Below, piece after piece: positions 1 to 5,847 of a stretch of 5,870 bases of DNA. Below the pieces are notes generated by a model, which made no database searches, had not been told where the DNA came from, and worked only from the letters and a program-made list of their open reading frames with translations. Within the stretch, counting starts at the first letter, position 1; each line of letters starts with the position of its first letter. A program made the position numbers and the translations under genes. Source of the DNA: Alphaproteobacteria bacterium UBA6187 (lineage in GTDB: Bacteria > Pseudomonadota > Alphaproteobacteria > Rickettsiales > UBA6187); NCBI GenBank assembly GCA_002422795.1, contig DITJ01000060.1:1-5870 (forward strand), written 5' to 3'.

Positions 1-1072
1 GGTACGTAGCCGGAAGCGCTACCCCTAAATCCCAGGCATAAGTGCCAAATGGCGGGATTTCCGTTTCAAGGTAACGTATTTCTTCGTCGCCCATTAAACG
101 CAAACCTACATCACCAGGCATGATAGTCATCGGGTGGCAGTTTTGTATCCATAGAAGAATTTTCTCGCCTTCTTGCGGAGCCAAAATACCAGCATAATAA
201 TCAGCAGGCCATGAATTTGAATCGTGGGTTACTGTATGGATTTTGCCAGCGCTATCATATACATCACATACATATTTAACTATATCATGCCCAACTATTT
301 TTATAGCGTGCATGAACAGGCTGCCTGTAAATTCCGGCAGGTCAAAACGCGCACGTATATCCTGGCTATCAATAACCAGTTGCTCACCAGGCGCACCAAG
401 GCTCTGCTGCCAATGGGCAAGAATTTCACCGCTTTTATCAAACAGGCACAGCCATATTTGCGCATCTTTTGCGCCATAAGAACCCCAGTAATTTGCAATA
501 GTTATGCGAGTATGTAAACCCGCCTCATCACGCAAGAAGCCAAAGTTAGTTGCAAAATTAAGCTGGCTTAAATAATTTGTGGTTTGTGTTAAATAGGTTT
601 CAGGAATTTTGATGCTATCAAGGGTGAGTGTAGCACAATTTTCCGGCAGTAAATGCCTGATATTACTTATTTGCACCTGTGCATCAAACGCAAATACCAC
701 TAATGCTTTAGGGCTCTCTTCGCTTATAGTATCAACAGGTTTATTATTTTTACCCAAAGTTACTTTATCAATATCCTTTACCTGCTGCACATAAACATTG
801 CTTAATTTTACATTATCCAAATTATGCAAGGAGCTGAATGCCGGAACATTATTGAACGGATCATAAAAAGCAACAGATTCAAATGCTTCCAATTGTTTTA
901 TAAATGCCTTTATAGGCTCTACAGCTAAAGGATGCGTGCAGGCTTTAAAAAAAGCATTCTGCGAGTGCAGGGGCATATTATTCAGGAAACTGGTGATTTT
1001 AAGCTTACCTTGCGCAGCCATAACTGGCAATTTCTGGATTTTAGCATCTTCCTGTTTCAATGGTTTTCCCAT
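1..1072 (-). CDS. Unrecognised protein, 3' end cut off by the window edge
   Basis: Read on the minus strand, the frame is open without a stop from an ATG at 1072-1070 to the left edge, giving 357 codons and an incomplete C-terminus. I do not recognise the family and assign no function. The N-terminus has no signal peptide or membrane helix, so the protein is probably cytosolic. Residues 1-70 are polar and probably helical. Residues 120-175 contain short strand-like hydrophobic runs (ALVVFAFD, ATLTLDSIKIP). Residues 185-357 look beta-rich, with striking blocks such as HTRITIANYWGSYG (187-200), HDSNSWPADYYAG (283-295) and EIPPFGTYAWDLG (338-350). These suggest one or more beta-sandwich-like units, but that is inference. 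The start is supported by AGGG at 1080-1083, seven bases upstream, and by a TATAAT box at 1093-1098. The gene is transcribed away from the ABC-F gene. Opposing-strand frames here are all short. Confidence 0.88.
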   Translation of the reverse strand, partial: MGKPLKQEDAKIQKLPVMAAQGKLKITSFLNNMPLHSQNAFFKACTHPLAVEPIKAFIKQLEAFESVAFYDPFNNVPAFSSLHNLDNVKLSNVYVQQVKDIDKVTLGKNNKPVDTISEESPKALVVFAFDAQVQISNIRHLLPENCATLTLDSIKIPETYLTQTTNYLSQLNFATNFGFLRDEAGLHTRITIANYWGSYGAKDAQIWLCLFDKSGEILAHWQQSLGAPGEQLVIDSQDIRARFDLPEFTGSLFMHAIKIVGHDIVKYVCDVYDSAGKIHTVTHDSNSWPADYYAGILAPQEGEKILLWIQNCHPMTIMPGDVGLRLMGDEEIRYLETEIPPFGTYAWDLGVALPATY

Positions 1073-1079
1073 GATGATT

Positions 1080-1117
1080 CCCTAACTCTATTATTATACT
1101 TGCGTTATGTATCGCAA
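1080..1117 (-). promoter_or_regulatory. Promoter -10 box, Shine-Dalgarno and near-palindrome for the leftward gene
   Basis: On the minus strand a perfect TATAAT lies at 1098-1093, placing a transcription start near 1086 and leaving a leader of about 14 bases that contains the AGGG ribosome binding site (1083-1080). I see no good -35 hexamer at 16-18 bases. An 18-bp near-palindrome, TTGCGTTATGTATCGCAA (1100-1117), pairs at seven of nine positions and fills the region where a -35 to -10 spacer would be. A poor -35 plus a palindrome is compatible with control by a dimeric regulator, but no binding protein can be named. Confidence 0.5.
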
Positions 1118-1169
1118 AATTCCTGGAAAAAAGCAACAAAACACTTGTATTTATCGTAAAATTTAAGCA

Positions 1170-1186
1170 TATTACGCCCTGTAATA
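1170..1186 (+). promoter_or_regulatory. Short inverted repeat in the leader of the ABC-F gene
   Basis: TATTAC and GTAATA form a perfect 6-bp inverted repeat around GCCCT, lying 21 bases upstream of the ABC-F start and just before its AGGA motif (1192-1195). It could be an operator half-site pair or a small hairpin. A weak promoter may overlap it: TTGTAT at 1145-1150 and TATTAC at 1170-1175, with a long 19-base spacing. Neither is convincing alone. Confidence 0.25.
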
Positions 1187-1207
1187 AATTCAGGATATAA
1201 AATTCAC

Positions 1208-3043
1208 ATGTTGAAACTTCGCGATGTAACTTTCCGTATAGCCGGGCGCACATTATTAGACAAAGCCTCATTAACCATTCCTACTGGCTACAGGGTTGGC
1301 CTTATTGGCCCAAATGGTACTGGTAAATCTACATTATTTAAGTTAATCGCAGGTGAGCTTGAGCTCGATAGCGGTGAAATAGAAATTGTATCAAGTGCAA
1401 AAATAGGTATGGTTCGCCAGGATTTGCCTGATGATGATACAACCCTTATTGATGTTGTGCTTGCGGCTGATACTGAGCGCTCAGAGCTTCTGCTTGAAAC
1501 CGAAACGATGACCGACCCTGATCGTATTGCATATGTTTATGAACGCTTAAATGATATTGATGCATATAACGCGCCTGCGCGCGCTTCAATTATATTATCA
1601 GGTCTTGGCTTTAACCAGGAAGCGCAAAACAGCCCTATTTCAGACTTTTCCGGTGGTTGGAGAATGCGTGTTGCACTGGCAGCAGCCTTGTTCCGTAATC
1701 CGGATTTCCTGATGCTGGATGAGCCGACCAACCACTTGGACTTTGAAGCAATTGTATGGTTGGAAAACTATCTTGCCAGTTATTCCAACACGCTGATAAT
1801 TATCAGCCATGACCGCGATATTTTAAATAAAACTGTAACGCATATTGCGCATTTAGATCAGTTAAAACTTACCATGTATACTGGTAACTATGACCAGTTC
1901 GAGACCTTGCGCGCACAGAAATTATATAACCACCAGGCATTATTTGAAAAACAACAGGCCCAGAAAAAGAAAATGATGGCGTTTGTTGACCGTTTCCGCG
2001 CCACAGCAAGTAAAGCAAGGCAGGCACAGAGCCGTTTAAAATCAATCGAAAAAATGGATATGGTGGATGCGATCATTGCAGAGCGCGCTACCACCTTCAC
2101 ATTCCCGGAGCCGGAAAAACTGCCGCCGCCAATGATAACATTAACTAATGTTGATATCGGTTATGCGCCAGGAAAGCCAGTGCTAAAGAAGCTGAATTTG
2201 CGTATTGATATGGAAGACCGTATTGCGCTTTTGGGTGCAAATGGTAACGGTAAATCTACGCTTATCAAATTACTTTCTAATACTCTGGACGCACTTTCCG
2301 GTGATGTTTACCATTCGCCAAAACTGCGCGTTGGATATTTCGCCCAGCACCAGGCTGAAGAACTTGATTTAAGCTCTACTGCCTATGAATTGTTACGTGA
2401 TGCGATGGTGGGAACGCCGGAATCTAAAATCCGCGGAATATTAGGGCGGTTTGGTTTTGATAAAGCTAAGTCTGATACGAAAATCGAAGAATTATCGGGA
2501 GGCGAAAAAGCCCGCGTATTATTCTGCCTTATGAGTTACGATGCTCCGCACATAATGCTGCTGGATGAACCAACCAACCACTTGGATATGGATGCCCGCG
2601 AGGCGCTGATACAGGCGCTTAATAATTATAATGGCTGCGTAATACTAGTAAGCCATGATCCGCATTTAGTTGAATGCGTAGCTGATCAATTATGGCTGGT
2701 GAAAGATGGCGCAGTAACGCCTTATAATGACGATGTGGATTCCTACCGCCGCCTGATTATCGAGCAGCGCCGTAAGGAACGAGCTGACGCAAAAAAAGAT
2801 GCTAAAGCCGCCAAAGGCAATGGTAAATCTAAGCCATCAAAAAATGGTATGCAAAAGGCAGAAGCCGCTCTTGAAACCGCATCAAAAGAACTTGGCGATA
2901 TAGAAAAACAAATGGCCTCGCCAAAAGCCCTTAATTCTCATAAAGTAATGGAAGATTTGCTGAAAGAATATGATAAAGCCAAGCAGGCTGTCGATGTGGC
3001 AGAGGCTGCGTGGCTGGCTGTGCAGGAAACTGCGGGGGCGTAA
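1208..3043 (+). CDS. ABC-F family ATP-binding cassette protein, YheS-like
   Basis: This is a soluble double ATPase without membrane segments. ABC-F proteins bind the ribosomal E-site region and modulate translation or rescue stalled ribosomes rather than transporting solutes. Domain 1 has Walker A GPNGTGKS (34-41), signature FSGGW (147-151), Walker B ending in D171-E172 followed by PTNHLD, and switch histidine H201. An Arg/Lys/Gln-rich linker of about residues 230-300 matches the position of the P-site tRNA interaction motif. Domain 2 has Walker A GANGNGKS (343-350), signature LSGGE (429-433), D453-E454 and H483. Residues 515-611 form a Lys/Ala/Glu-rich tail, probably a coiled coil. The motifs GLGF, DFSGGWRMR and GYFAQHQ resemble E. 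coli YheS more than EttA or Uup, and 611 residues fits that group. All catalytic residues are present. The ATG is preceded by AGGA (1192-1195), twelve bases away. The gene converges on trmB. I cannot tell whether it gives antibiotic resistance, but a housekeeping role is more likely. Confidence 0.96.
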   Translation: MLKLRDVTFRIAGRTLLDKASLTIPTGYRVGLIGPNGTGKSTLFKLIAGELELDSGEIEIVSSAKIGMVRQDLPDDDTTLIDVVLAADTERSELLLETETMTDPDRIAYVYERLNDIDAYNAPARASIILSGLGFNQEAQNSPISDFSGGWRMRVALAAALFRNPDFLMLDEPTNHLDFEAIVWLENYLASYSNTLIIISHDRDILNKTVTHIAHLDQLKLTMYTGNYDQFETLRAQKLYNHQALFEKQQAQKKKMMAFVDRFRATASKARQAQSRLKSIEKMDMVDAIIAERATTFTFPEPEKLPPPMITLTNVDIGYAPGKPVLKKLNLRIDMEDRIALLGANGNGKSTLIKLLSNTLDALSGDVYHSPKLRVGYFAQHQAEELDLSSTAYELLRDAMVGTPESKIRGILGRFGFDKAKSDTKIEELSGGEKARVLFCLMSYDAPHIMLLDEPTNHLDMDAREALIQALNNYNGCVILVSHDPHLVECVADQLWLVKDGAVTPYNDDVDSYRRLIIEQRRKERADAKKDAKAAKGNGKSKPSKNGMQKAEAALETASKELGDIEKQMASPKALNSHKVMEDLLKEYDKAKQAVDVAEAAWLAVQETAGA

Positions 3044-3049
3044 ATAATC

Positions 3050-3125
3050 AAGACCTCTGCATAATAGTATTTTTGGTGATTTCGTCTTCTCGTCCATCCT
3101 CAAATCCTCATTATGCAGAGGTCTT
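3050..3125. mobile_element. 76-bp element with perfect 15-bp terminal inverted repeats (MITE-like)
   Basis: AAGACCTCTGCATAA at 3050-3064 is the exact reverse complement of 3111-3125, with 46 bases between. The same 15-mer recurs at 5328-5342, so it is a dispersed repeat and not only a local hairpin. Small size, perfect ends and no transposase suggest a non-autonomous insertion element or palindromic repeat family. It sits seven bases after the ABC-F stop, and its right arm overlaps the last codons of trmB. As RNA it could form a 15-bp stem with a large loop and might limit read-through between the convergent genes. There is no adjacent T-run, so it is not a standard terminator. I see no clear target-site duplication. 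Confidence 0.65.
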
Positions 3126-3851
3126 AATTCCAATTTTTACATAATTAAAAAACCTTGCTTCCCTGCCCTCTGCCCTTGCCTTTAACTGATAGCGCGTTTC
3201 CACCCAGTCATCAGGTTTGGTATCAATTCCAAGTTCTTTATTGGGTATAAAATTTTCTATAGAAGAAAGATGCTGCGCAATCCAGTTACCATAATCAACA
3301 TGATCTGTTGCAATATCAAGCCTGCCGTTAGTTTTGATTATACGCGCAATATTATTTAAACTTTCCGTATTGATAAAGCGTTTTTTCTGGTGCTTGGTTT
3401 TTGGCCATGGGTCTGGAAATAATATAAATATCCTGTCTATACTGCCTTCAGGCAATTTATCTATTAACAAACGGGCATCGCCATGCAATATGCGGATATT
3501 TTCAACTTTCTCATCGTCAATTTGCTTTAGCAGGGTTGCAACGCCATTTATAAAAGGCTCGCAGCCTATAAAGTTTACATCCGGGTATTTTTGCGCCATA
3601 CCAACCAGATGCTCACCGTAACCAAAGCCAACTTCAATCCAGGTTTCTGCTTTTTTTGCAAATAAATCAGGAGCTAAAACCGCTTCATCTATTCCTATTT
3701 CCTGGTTTCTAATACCTGATACCTGAAATCTTATCTCAAGTTTTGGTAATAAATTATCCACAAGATATTGCTGCGTATCACGTAATTTTCTACCGTTAAC
3801 GCGTCCAAAAGAGCGCATCAGGTCGTTGGTTATGGCGGGTTTTTTCTTCAT
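3111..3851 (-). CDS. trmB: tRNA (guanosine(46)-N7)-methyltransferase TrmB
   Basis: A cytosolic SAM-dependent methyltransferase that forms 7-methylguanosine at position 46 of the tRNA variable loop. The 246 residues carry the family marks in order: the N-terminal SFGRVNGRKL (14-23), the SAM-binding loop EVGFGYGEHL (73-82), FIGCEPF (94-100) with the acidic ribose-binding residue, HGDARLL (123-129), the hallmark LFPDPWPKTKHQKKRF (144-159), ATDHVDYGNW (181-190) and the C-terminal TRYQLKARAEGR (219-230). It lies 131 bp downstream of metK, which makes its cofactor. The ATG at 3851 fits the family start. No Shine-Dalgarno precedes it, and no other start codon lies in frame before a stop at 3890-3888. 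Two oddities: residues 42-54 are encoded by a degenerate 7-bp tandem repeat and look like an insertion, and the last four residues (KTSA) plus the stop come from the terminal repeat of the neighbouring 76-bp element. Core motifs are intact, so it is probably functional. Confidence 0.96.
   Translation of the reverse strand: MKKKPAITNDLMRSFGRVNGRKLRDTQQYLVDNLLPKLEIRFQVSGIRNQEIGIDEAVLAPDLFAKKAETWIEVGFGYGEHLVGMAQKYPDVNFIGCEPFINGVATLLKQIDDEKVENIRILHGDARLLIDKLPEGSIDRIFILFPDPWPKTKHQKKRFINTESLNNIARIIKTNGRLDIATDHVDYGNWIAQHLSSIENFIPNKELGIDTKPDDWVETRYQLKARAEGREARFFNYVKIGIKTSA
3691..3725 (-). repeat. Degenerate 7-bp tandem repeat inside trmB
   Basis: On the coding strand five consecutive heptamers read CAGGTAT, CAGGTAT, TAGAAAC, CAGGAAA and TAGGAAT. 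The first two are identical and the others follow a loose YAGRWAW pattern. They encode the stretch QVSGIRNQEIGI. The unit is not a multiple of three, so gain or loss of a single unit would shift the trmB frame. The segment falls between the N-terminal helix and the methyltransferase fold, a region of variable length in this family. Confidence 0.6.
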
Positions 3852-3866
3852 TTTTGAGAATGTATA

Positions 3867-3898
3867 GAGTGTGAGAGTGTTAGAGTGTTAGAGTGTTA
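3867..3898. repeat. 8-bp tandem repeat, four units, upstream of trmB
   Basis: Three exact GAGTGTTA units (3875-3898) are preceded by one GAGTGTGA unit (3867-3874). On the trmB strand this is a TAACACTC array ending 15 bases before the ATG. It occupies the leader between the candidate -10 box and the start codon, and no purine-rich ribosome binding site lies between it and the ATG. Such simple repeats can change copy number by slippage. Confidence 0.9.
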
Positions 3899-3910
3899 GG
3901 TAATGAGAAT

Positions 3911-3919
3911 CTTATATCA
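3911..3919 (-). promoter_or_regulatory. trmB: Candidate extended -10 promoter for trmB
   Basis: The minus strand reads TGATATAAG, an extended -10 (TGN plus TATAAG, five of six to consensus). No good -35 is seen at the right distance. Transcription would begin near 3904 and give a leader of about 52 bases that consists largely of the 8-bp tandem repeat. This would allow trmB expression independent of metK. Confidence 0.4.
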
Positions 3920-3935
3920 AAGTTTAATAGGAACC

Positions 3936-3970
3936 ATAAATAAAAGTGCATAATATAATACTTCTGCACT
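3936..3970 (-). terminator. Possible weak intrinsic terminator after metK
   Basis: On the minus strand, 12 bases after the metK stop, AGTGCA (3970-3965) and TGCACT (3950-3945) form a 6-bp stem with a 14-base loop, followed by TTTATTTAT. The stem is short and AT-flanked, so termination may be incomplete and some metK transcripts may continue into trmB. Confidence 0.4.
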
Positions 3971-3982
3971 CTTACATTTTCC

Positions 3983-5206
3983 TTAAATTAAATCCTTCAA
4001 GCCATCAACCAAATCAAGCTTTTCCCACGGAAACCCGCCATCAGCATCAGGTGTGCGGCCAAAATGGCCATAAGCTGCGGTGCGCTTATATATCGGGTTA
4101 TTAAGCTTCAAATGGTTCCTGATTCCACGTGGGGAAAGGCTCATTAACTCACGCAAGCGTTTTTCTAGCGCCAATTCATCAACCAGGCCGGTTCCGGCAG
4201 TGTTTACATAAAAAGAAATAGGGTCAGTAACACCTATCGCATAAGCGATTTGTATAGTGCATTTTTCCGCAAGCCCGGCTGCAACCACGTTTTTCGCTAG
4301 GTAACGCGCGGCATAGGCCGCAGAACGGTCTACTTTTGTGGGATCTTTACCGGAAAACGCACCGCCGCCATGTGGAGCTGCGCCGCCATAAGTATCTACG
4401 ATTATTTTACGTCCGGTAAGTCCGGCATCACCATCAGGACCGCCAATTACAAATTTTCCAGTTGGGTTTATAAGAAAATGCTCCTCATCACACATCCAAC
4501 CTTCTGGAAGTACTTTTAAAACATGCTCACGCACTATTTCGCGTATTGCTGCTTGCTGCGTTCCTTCGGTATGCTGCGTAGAAACAAGCACCGCTGCCGC
4601 CTTTACTGGTTTGCCGTTTTTATATAATAACGTAACCTGGCTTTTGGCATCAGGCCCCAGGTTTTTCGCACTGCCCGAATGCCTGGCATCCGCAAGGCGC
4701 TTTAATATCTGGTGTGAATAATGGATTGGCGCAGGCATGAATACATCGGTTTCCGAGCAGGCATAGCCGAACATCAAGCCTTGGTCGCCCGCACCTTCAT
4801 CTTTAGCGCCACTTGCATCAACACCTTGGGCAATATCCGCTGATTGTTCATGCAGTAAATTTTCTATTTTTACATTCTGCCAATGGAAACCGCCTTGCTC
4901 ATAACCGATTTCCTTGATAGTGCTGCGAACAATTTCTTCAATTTCACTATGGCTTATATCTGGCCCACGCACCTCACCTGCAATAACAACGCGGTTGGTG
5001 GTTACCAATGTTTCAATAGCGCACCTTGCTTCTGGCGCGCATGCTATATAAGCATCAACTATCGCGTCTGATATCTGGTCGCAAACCTTATCAGGATGCC
5101 CTTCTGAAACTGATTCACTGGTGAATACATATTCAGATTTTCCGTGCAAAGCAGTAGGATTGATATTTTTCACAGATTCCCTTGTTAAAACCATTGATGC
5201 ACTCAC
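3983..5206 (-). CDS. metK: S-adenosylmethionine synthetase MetK
   Basis: A cytosolic enzyme that makes S-adenosylmethionine from methionine and ATP, releasing phosphate and diphosphate. The 407-residue protein has the complete motif set: SESVSEGHPDKVCDQISDA (30-48) with catalytic-site H37, D39 and K40; the family signature GAGDQG (138-143) followed by LMFGYA; GGPDGDAGLTGRKI (255-268); the phosphate-binding GGGAFSGKD (280-288); DRSAAYAARYLAKN (293-306); and YAIGVTDPIS (322-331). The start is GTG at 5206-5204, supported by GAGG at 5217-5214, seven bases upstream. The internal ATG (M5) is too far from that site to be the likelier start. The resulting N-terminus runs about 20 residues further before FTSESVSEGHPDK than E. 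coli MetK does. trmB, a user of its product, lies downstream. No known SAM riboswitch class is recognisable in the leader. Confidence 0.98.
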   Translation of the reverse strand: MSASMVLTRESVKNINPTALHGKSEYVFTSESVSEGHPDKVCDQISDAIVDAYIACAPEARCAIETLVTTNRVVIAGEVRGPDISHSEIEEIVRSTIKEIGYEQGGFHWQNVKIENLLHEQSADIAQGVDASGAKDEGAGDQGLMFGYACSETDVFMPAPIHYSHQILKRLADARHSGSAKNLGPDAKSQVTLLYKNGKPVKAAAVLVSTQHTEGTQQAAIREIVREHVLKVLPEGWMCDEEHFLINPTGKFVIGGPDGDAGLTGRKIIVDTYGGAAPHGGGAFSGKDPTKVDRSAAYAARYLAKNVVAAGLAEKCTIQIAYAIGVTDPISFYVNTAGTGLVDELALEKRLRELMSLSPRGIRNHLKLNNPIYKRTAAYGHFGRTPDADGGFPWEKLDLVDGLKDLI

Positions 5207-5213
5207 TTTATTA

Positions 5214-5242
5214 CCTCAAAAAAATTTGTGTAACCATCACAA
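5214..5242 (-). promoter_or_regulatory. metK: metK leader hairpin, T-run and ribosome binding site
   Basis: On the minus strand TTGTG (5242-5238) and CACAA (5230-5226) pair around a 7-base loop. They are followed by an A, seven Ts and then the GAGG ribosome binding site. A stem followed directly by a T-run has the layout of a terminator or attenuator, but the 5-bp stem is weak. It could equally modulate access to the ribosome binding site or be chance. Confidence 0.35.
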
Positions 5243-5256
5243 CCTTTAGTAAGTTT

Positions 5257-5285
5257 TAGATACACTTTAGGGAGTATATTGGCAA
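5257..5285 (-). promoter_or_regulatory. metK: Candidate metK promoter
   Basis: The minus strand shows TTGCCA (5285-5280, five of six to the -35 consensus), a 17-base spacer, and TATCTA (5262-5257, a weak -10). Transcription would begin near 5250, giving a leader of about 44 bases. Spacing is ideal but the -10 is poor. Confidence 0.35.
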
Positions 5286-5327
5286 GGTAAAGTTTAATAT
5301 GTTGGAATTTACGCGAAATCTATTGTA

Positions 5328-5342
5328 AAGACCTCTGCATAA
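5328..5342 (+). repeat. Third copy of the 15-bp repeat, solo arm
   Basis: AAGACCTCTGCATAA here is identical to the left arm of the 76-bp element at 3050-3064. It lies between ridA and metK, 34 bases past the ridA stop. There is no matching 15-bp partner within the window. The copy does form a local imperfect hairpin, CTGCATAAG against CTTTTGCAG (5335-5355, three-base loop, one mismatch). It may be a remnant of a deleted element or a shorter relative. Confidence 0.75.
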
Positions 5343-5376
5343 GGGGCTTTTGCAGGCAATGTAAGTTCTGAAGTTT

Positions 5377-5847
5377 TCAGGCCTTTACTTCAAAAATAGC
5401 ATCAACCTCAATGGTGGTGTTAGAAGGTAAGCTATTTGAACTGGAGCTGGTGCGCACATGCTTGCCTTTTTCACCAAATACTTCAACCATTAAATCTGAA
5501 ACGCCATTAGCAACTGTTGCATGGGCAGTAAAATCATCGGTGGAATTTACAAAAACATTTATTTTTACGCAGCGTTTTACTTTTTCTAAATCACCATTGC
5601 AGGCGGTTTTGATTTGTAAAAGAATATTTAATCCACATAAACGCGCAGCTTTTTGCGCTTCTTCAATTGTATATTCCTTGCCAACCTTGCCGGTATATTG
5701 CAAAACACCGTTCCATTTGCAGGTTTGCCCGGCAGTAAATACAATATTGCCCACCTGCACATACGGCACATAATTAGCGGCTGGGTTGTTTACACCTGGT
5801 AGTTCTATATTTAGCTCTTTTAGGCGGTCTTCGATTGTTTGGGGCAT
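5377..5847 (-). CDS. RidA/YjgF family protein
   Basis: A RidA-superfamily protein. Archetypal members are cytosolic trimers that hydrolyse reactive enamine/imine intermediates from PLP enzymes such as threonine dehydratase. At 156 residues it belongs with the longer subfamily common in alphaproteobacteria rather than the E. coli RidA type of about 128. Typical features are PAANYVPYVQVGNIVFTAGQ (22-41), the helix EEAQKAARLCGLNIL (62-76), VKRCVKINVFVNST (90-103), NGVSDLMVEVFGEKGKHVR (114-132) and the C-terminal LPSNTTIEVDAIFEV (140-154). By eye, the position before the C-terminal LP, where E. coli RidA has its substrate-binding arginine, is serine (S139). A serine-rich stretch (134-137) stands where related proteins often have a hydrophobic-glycine motif. 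The deaminase activity is therefore uncertain. The ATG at 5847 has only a weak AGAG about ten bases upstream. The promoter is probably beyond the right edge. Confidence 0.92.
   Translation of the reverse strand: MPQTIEDRLKELNIELPGVNNPAANYVPYVQVGNIVFTAGQTCKWNGVLQYTGKVGKEYTIEEAQKAARLCGLNILLQIKTACNGDLEKVKRCVKINVFVNSTDDFTAHATVANGVSDLMVEVFGEKGKHVRTSSSSNSLPSNTTIEVDAIFEVKA

Noticed and set aside
224..794. Plus-strand open frames of 61-97 codons
   Set aside because: They lie opposite the continuous 357-codon minus-strand frame, are short and overlap one another, and have no supporting ribosome binding sites that I could see.
3050..3125. Classic bidirectional intrinsic terminator
   Set aside because: The 46-base loop is too large and no T-run follows the stem on either strand. 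The third distant copy of the arm points to a dispersed repeat instead.
2882..3133. 83-codon minus-strand open frame spanning the 76-bp element
   Set aside because: It overlaps the end of the well-supported ABC-F gene on the opposite strand and the end of trmB in another frame, and shows no family features.
3867..3898. CRISPR-like array
   Set aside because: The units are 8 bp and directly adjacent with no spacers, so this is a simple tandem repeat.
5207..5376. Known SAM riboswitch upstream of metK
   Set aside because: I could not match the conserved cores of SAM-I, SAM-II or SAM/SAH types by eye, and the only visible stem is 5 bp.
5411..5773. 120-codon plus-strand open frame
   Set aside because: It is the antisense shadow of the clearly recognisable RidA-family gene.
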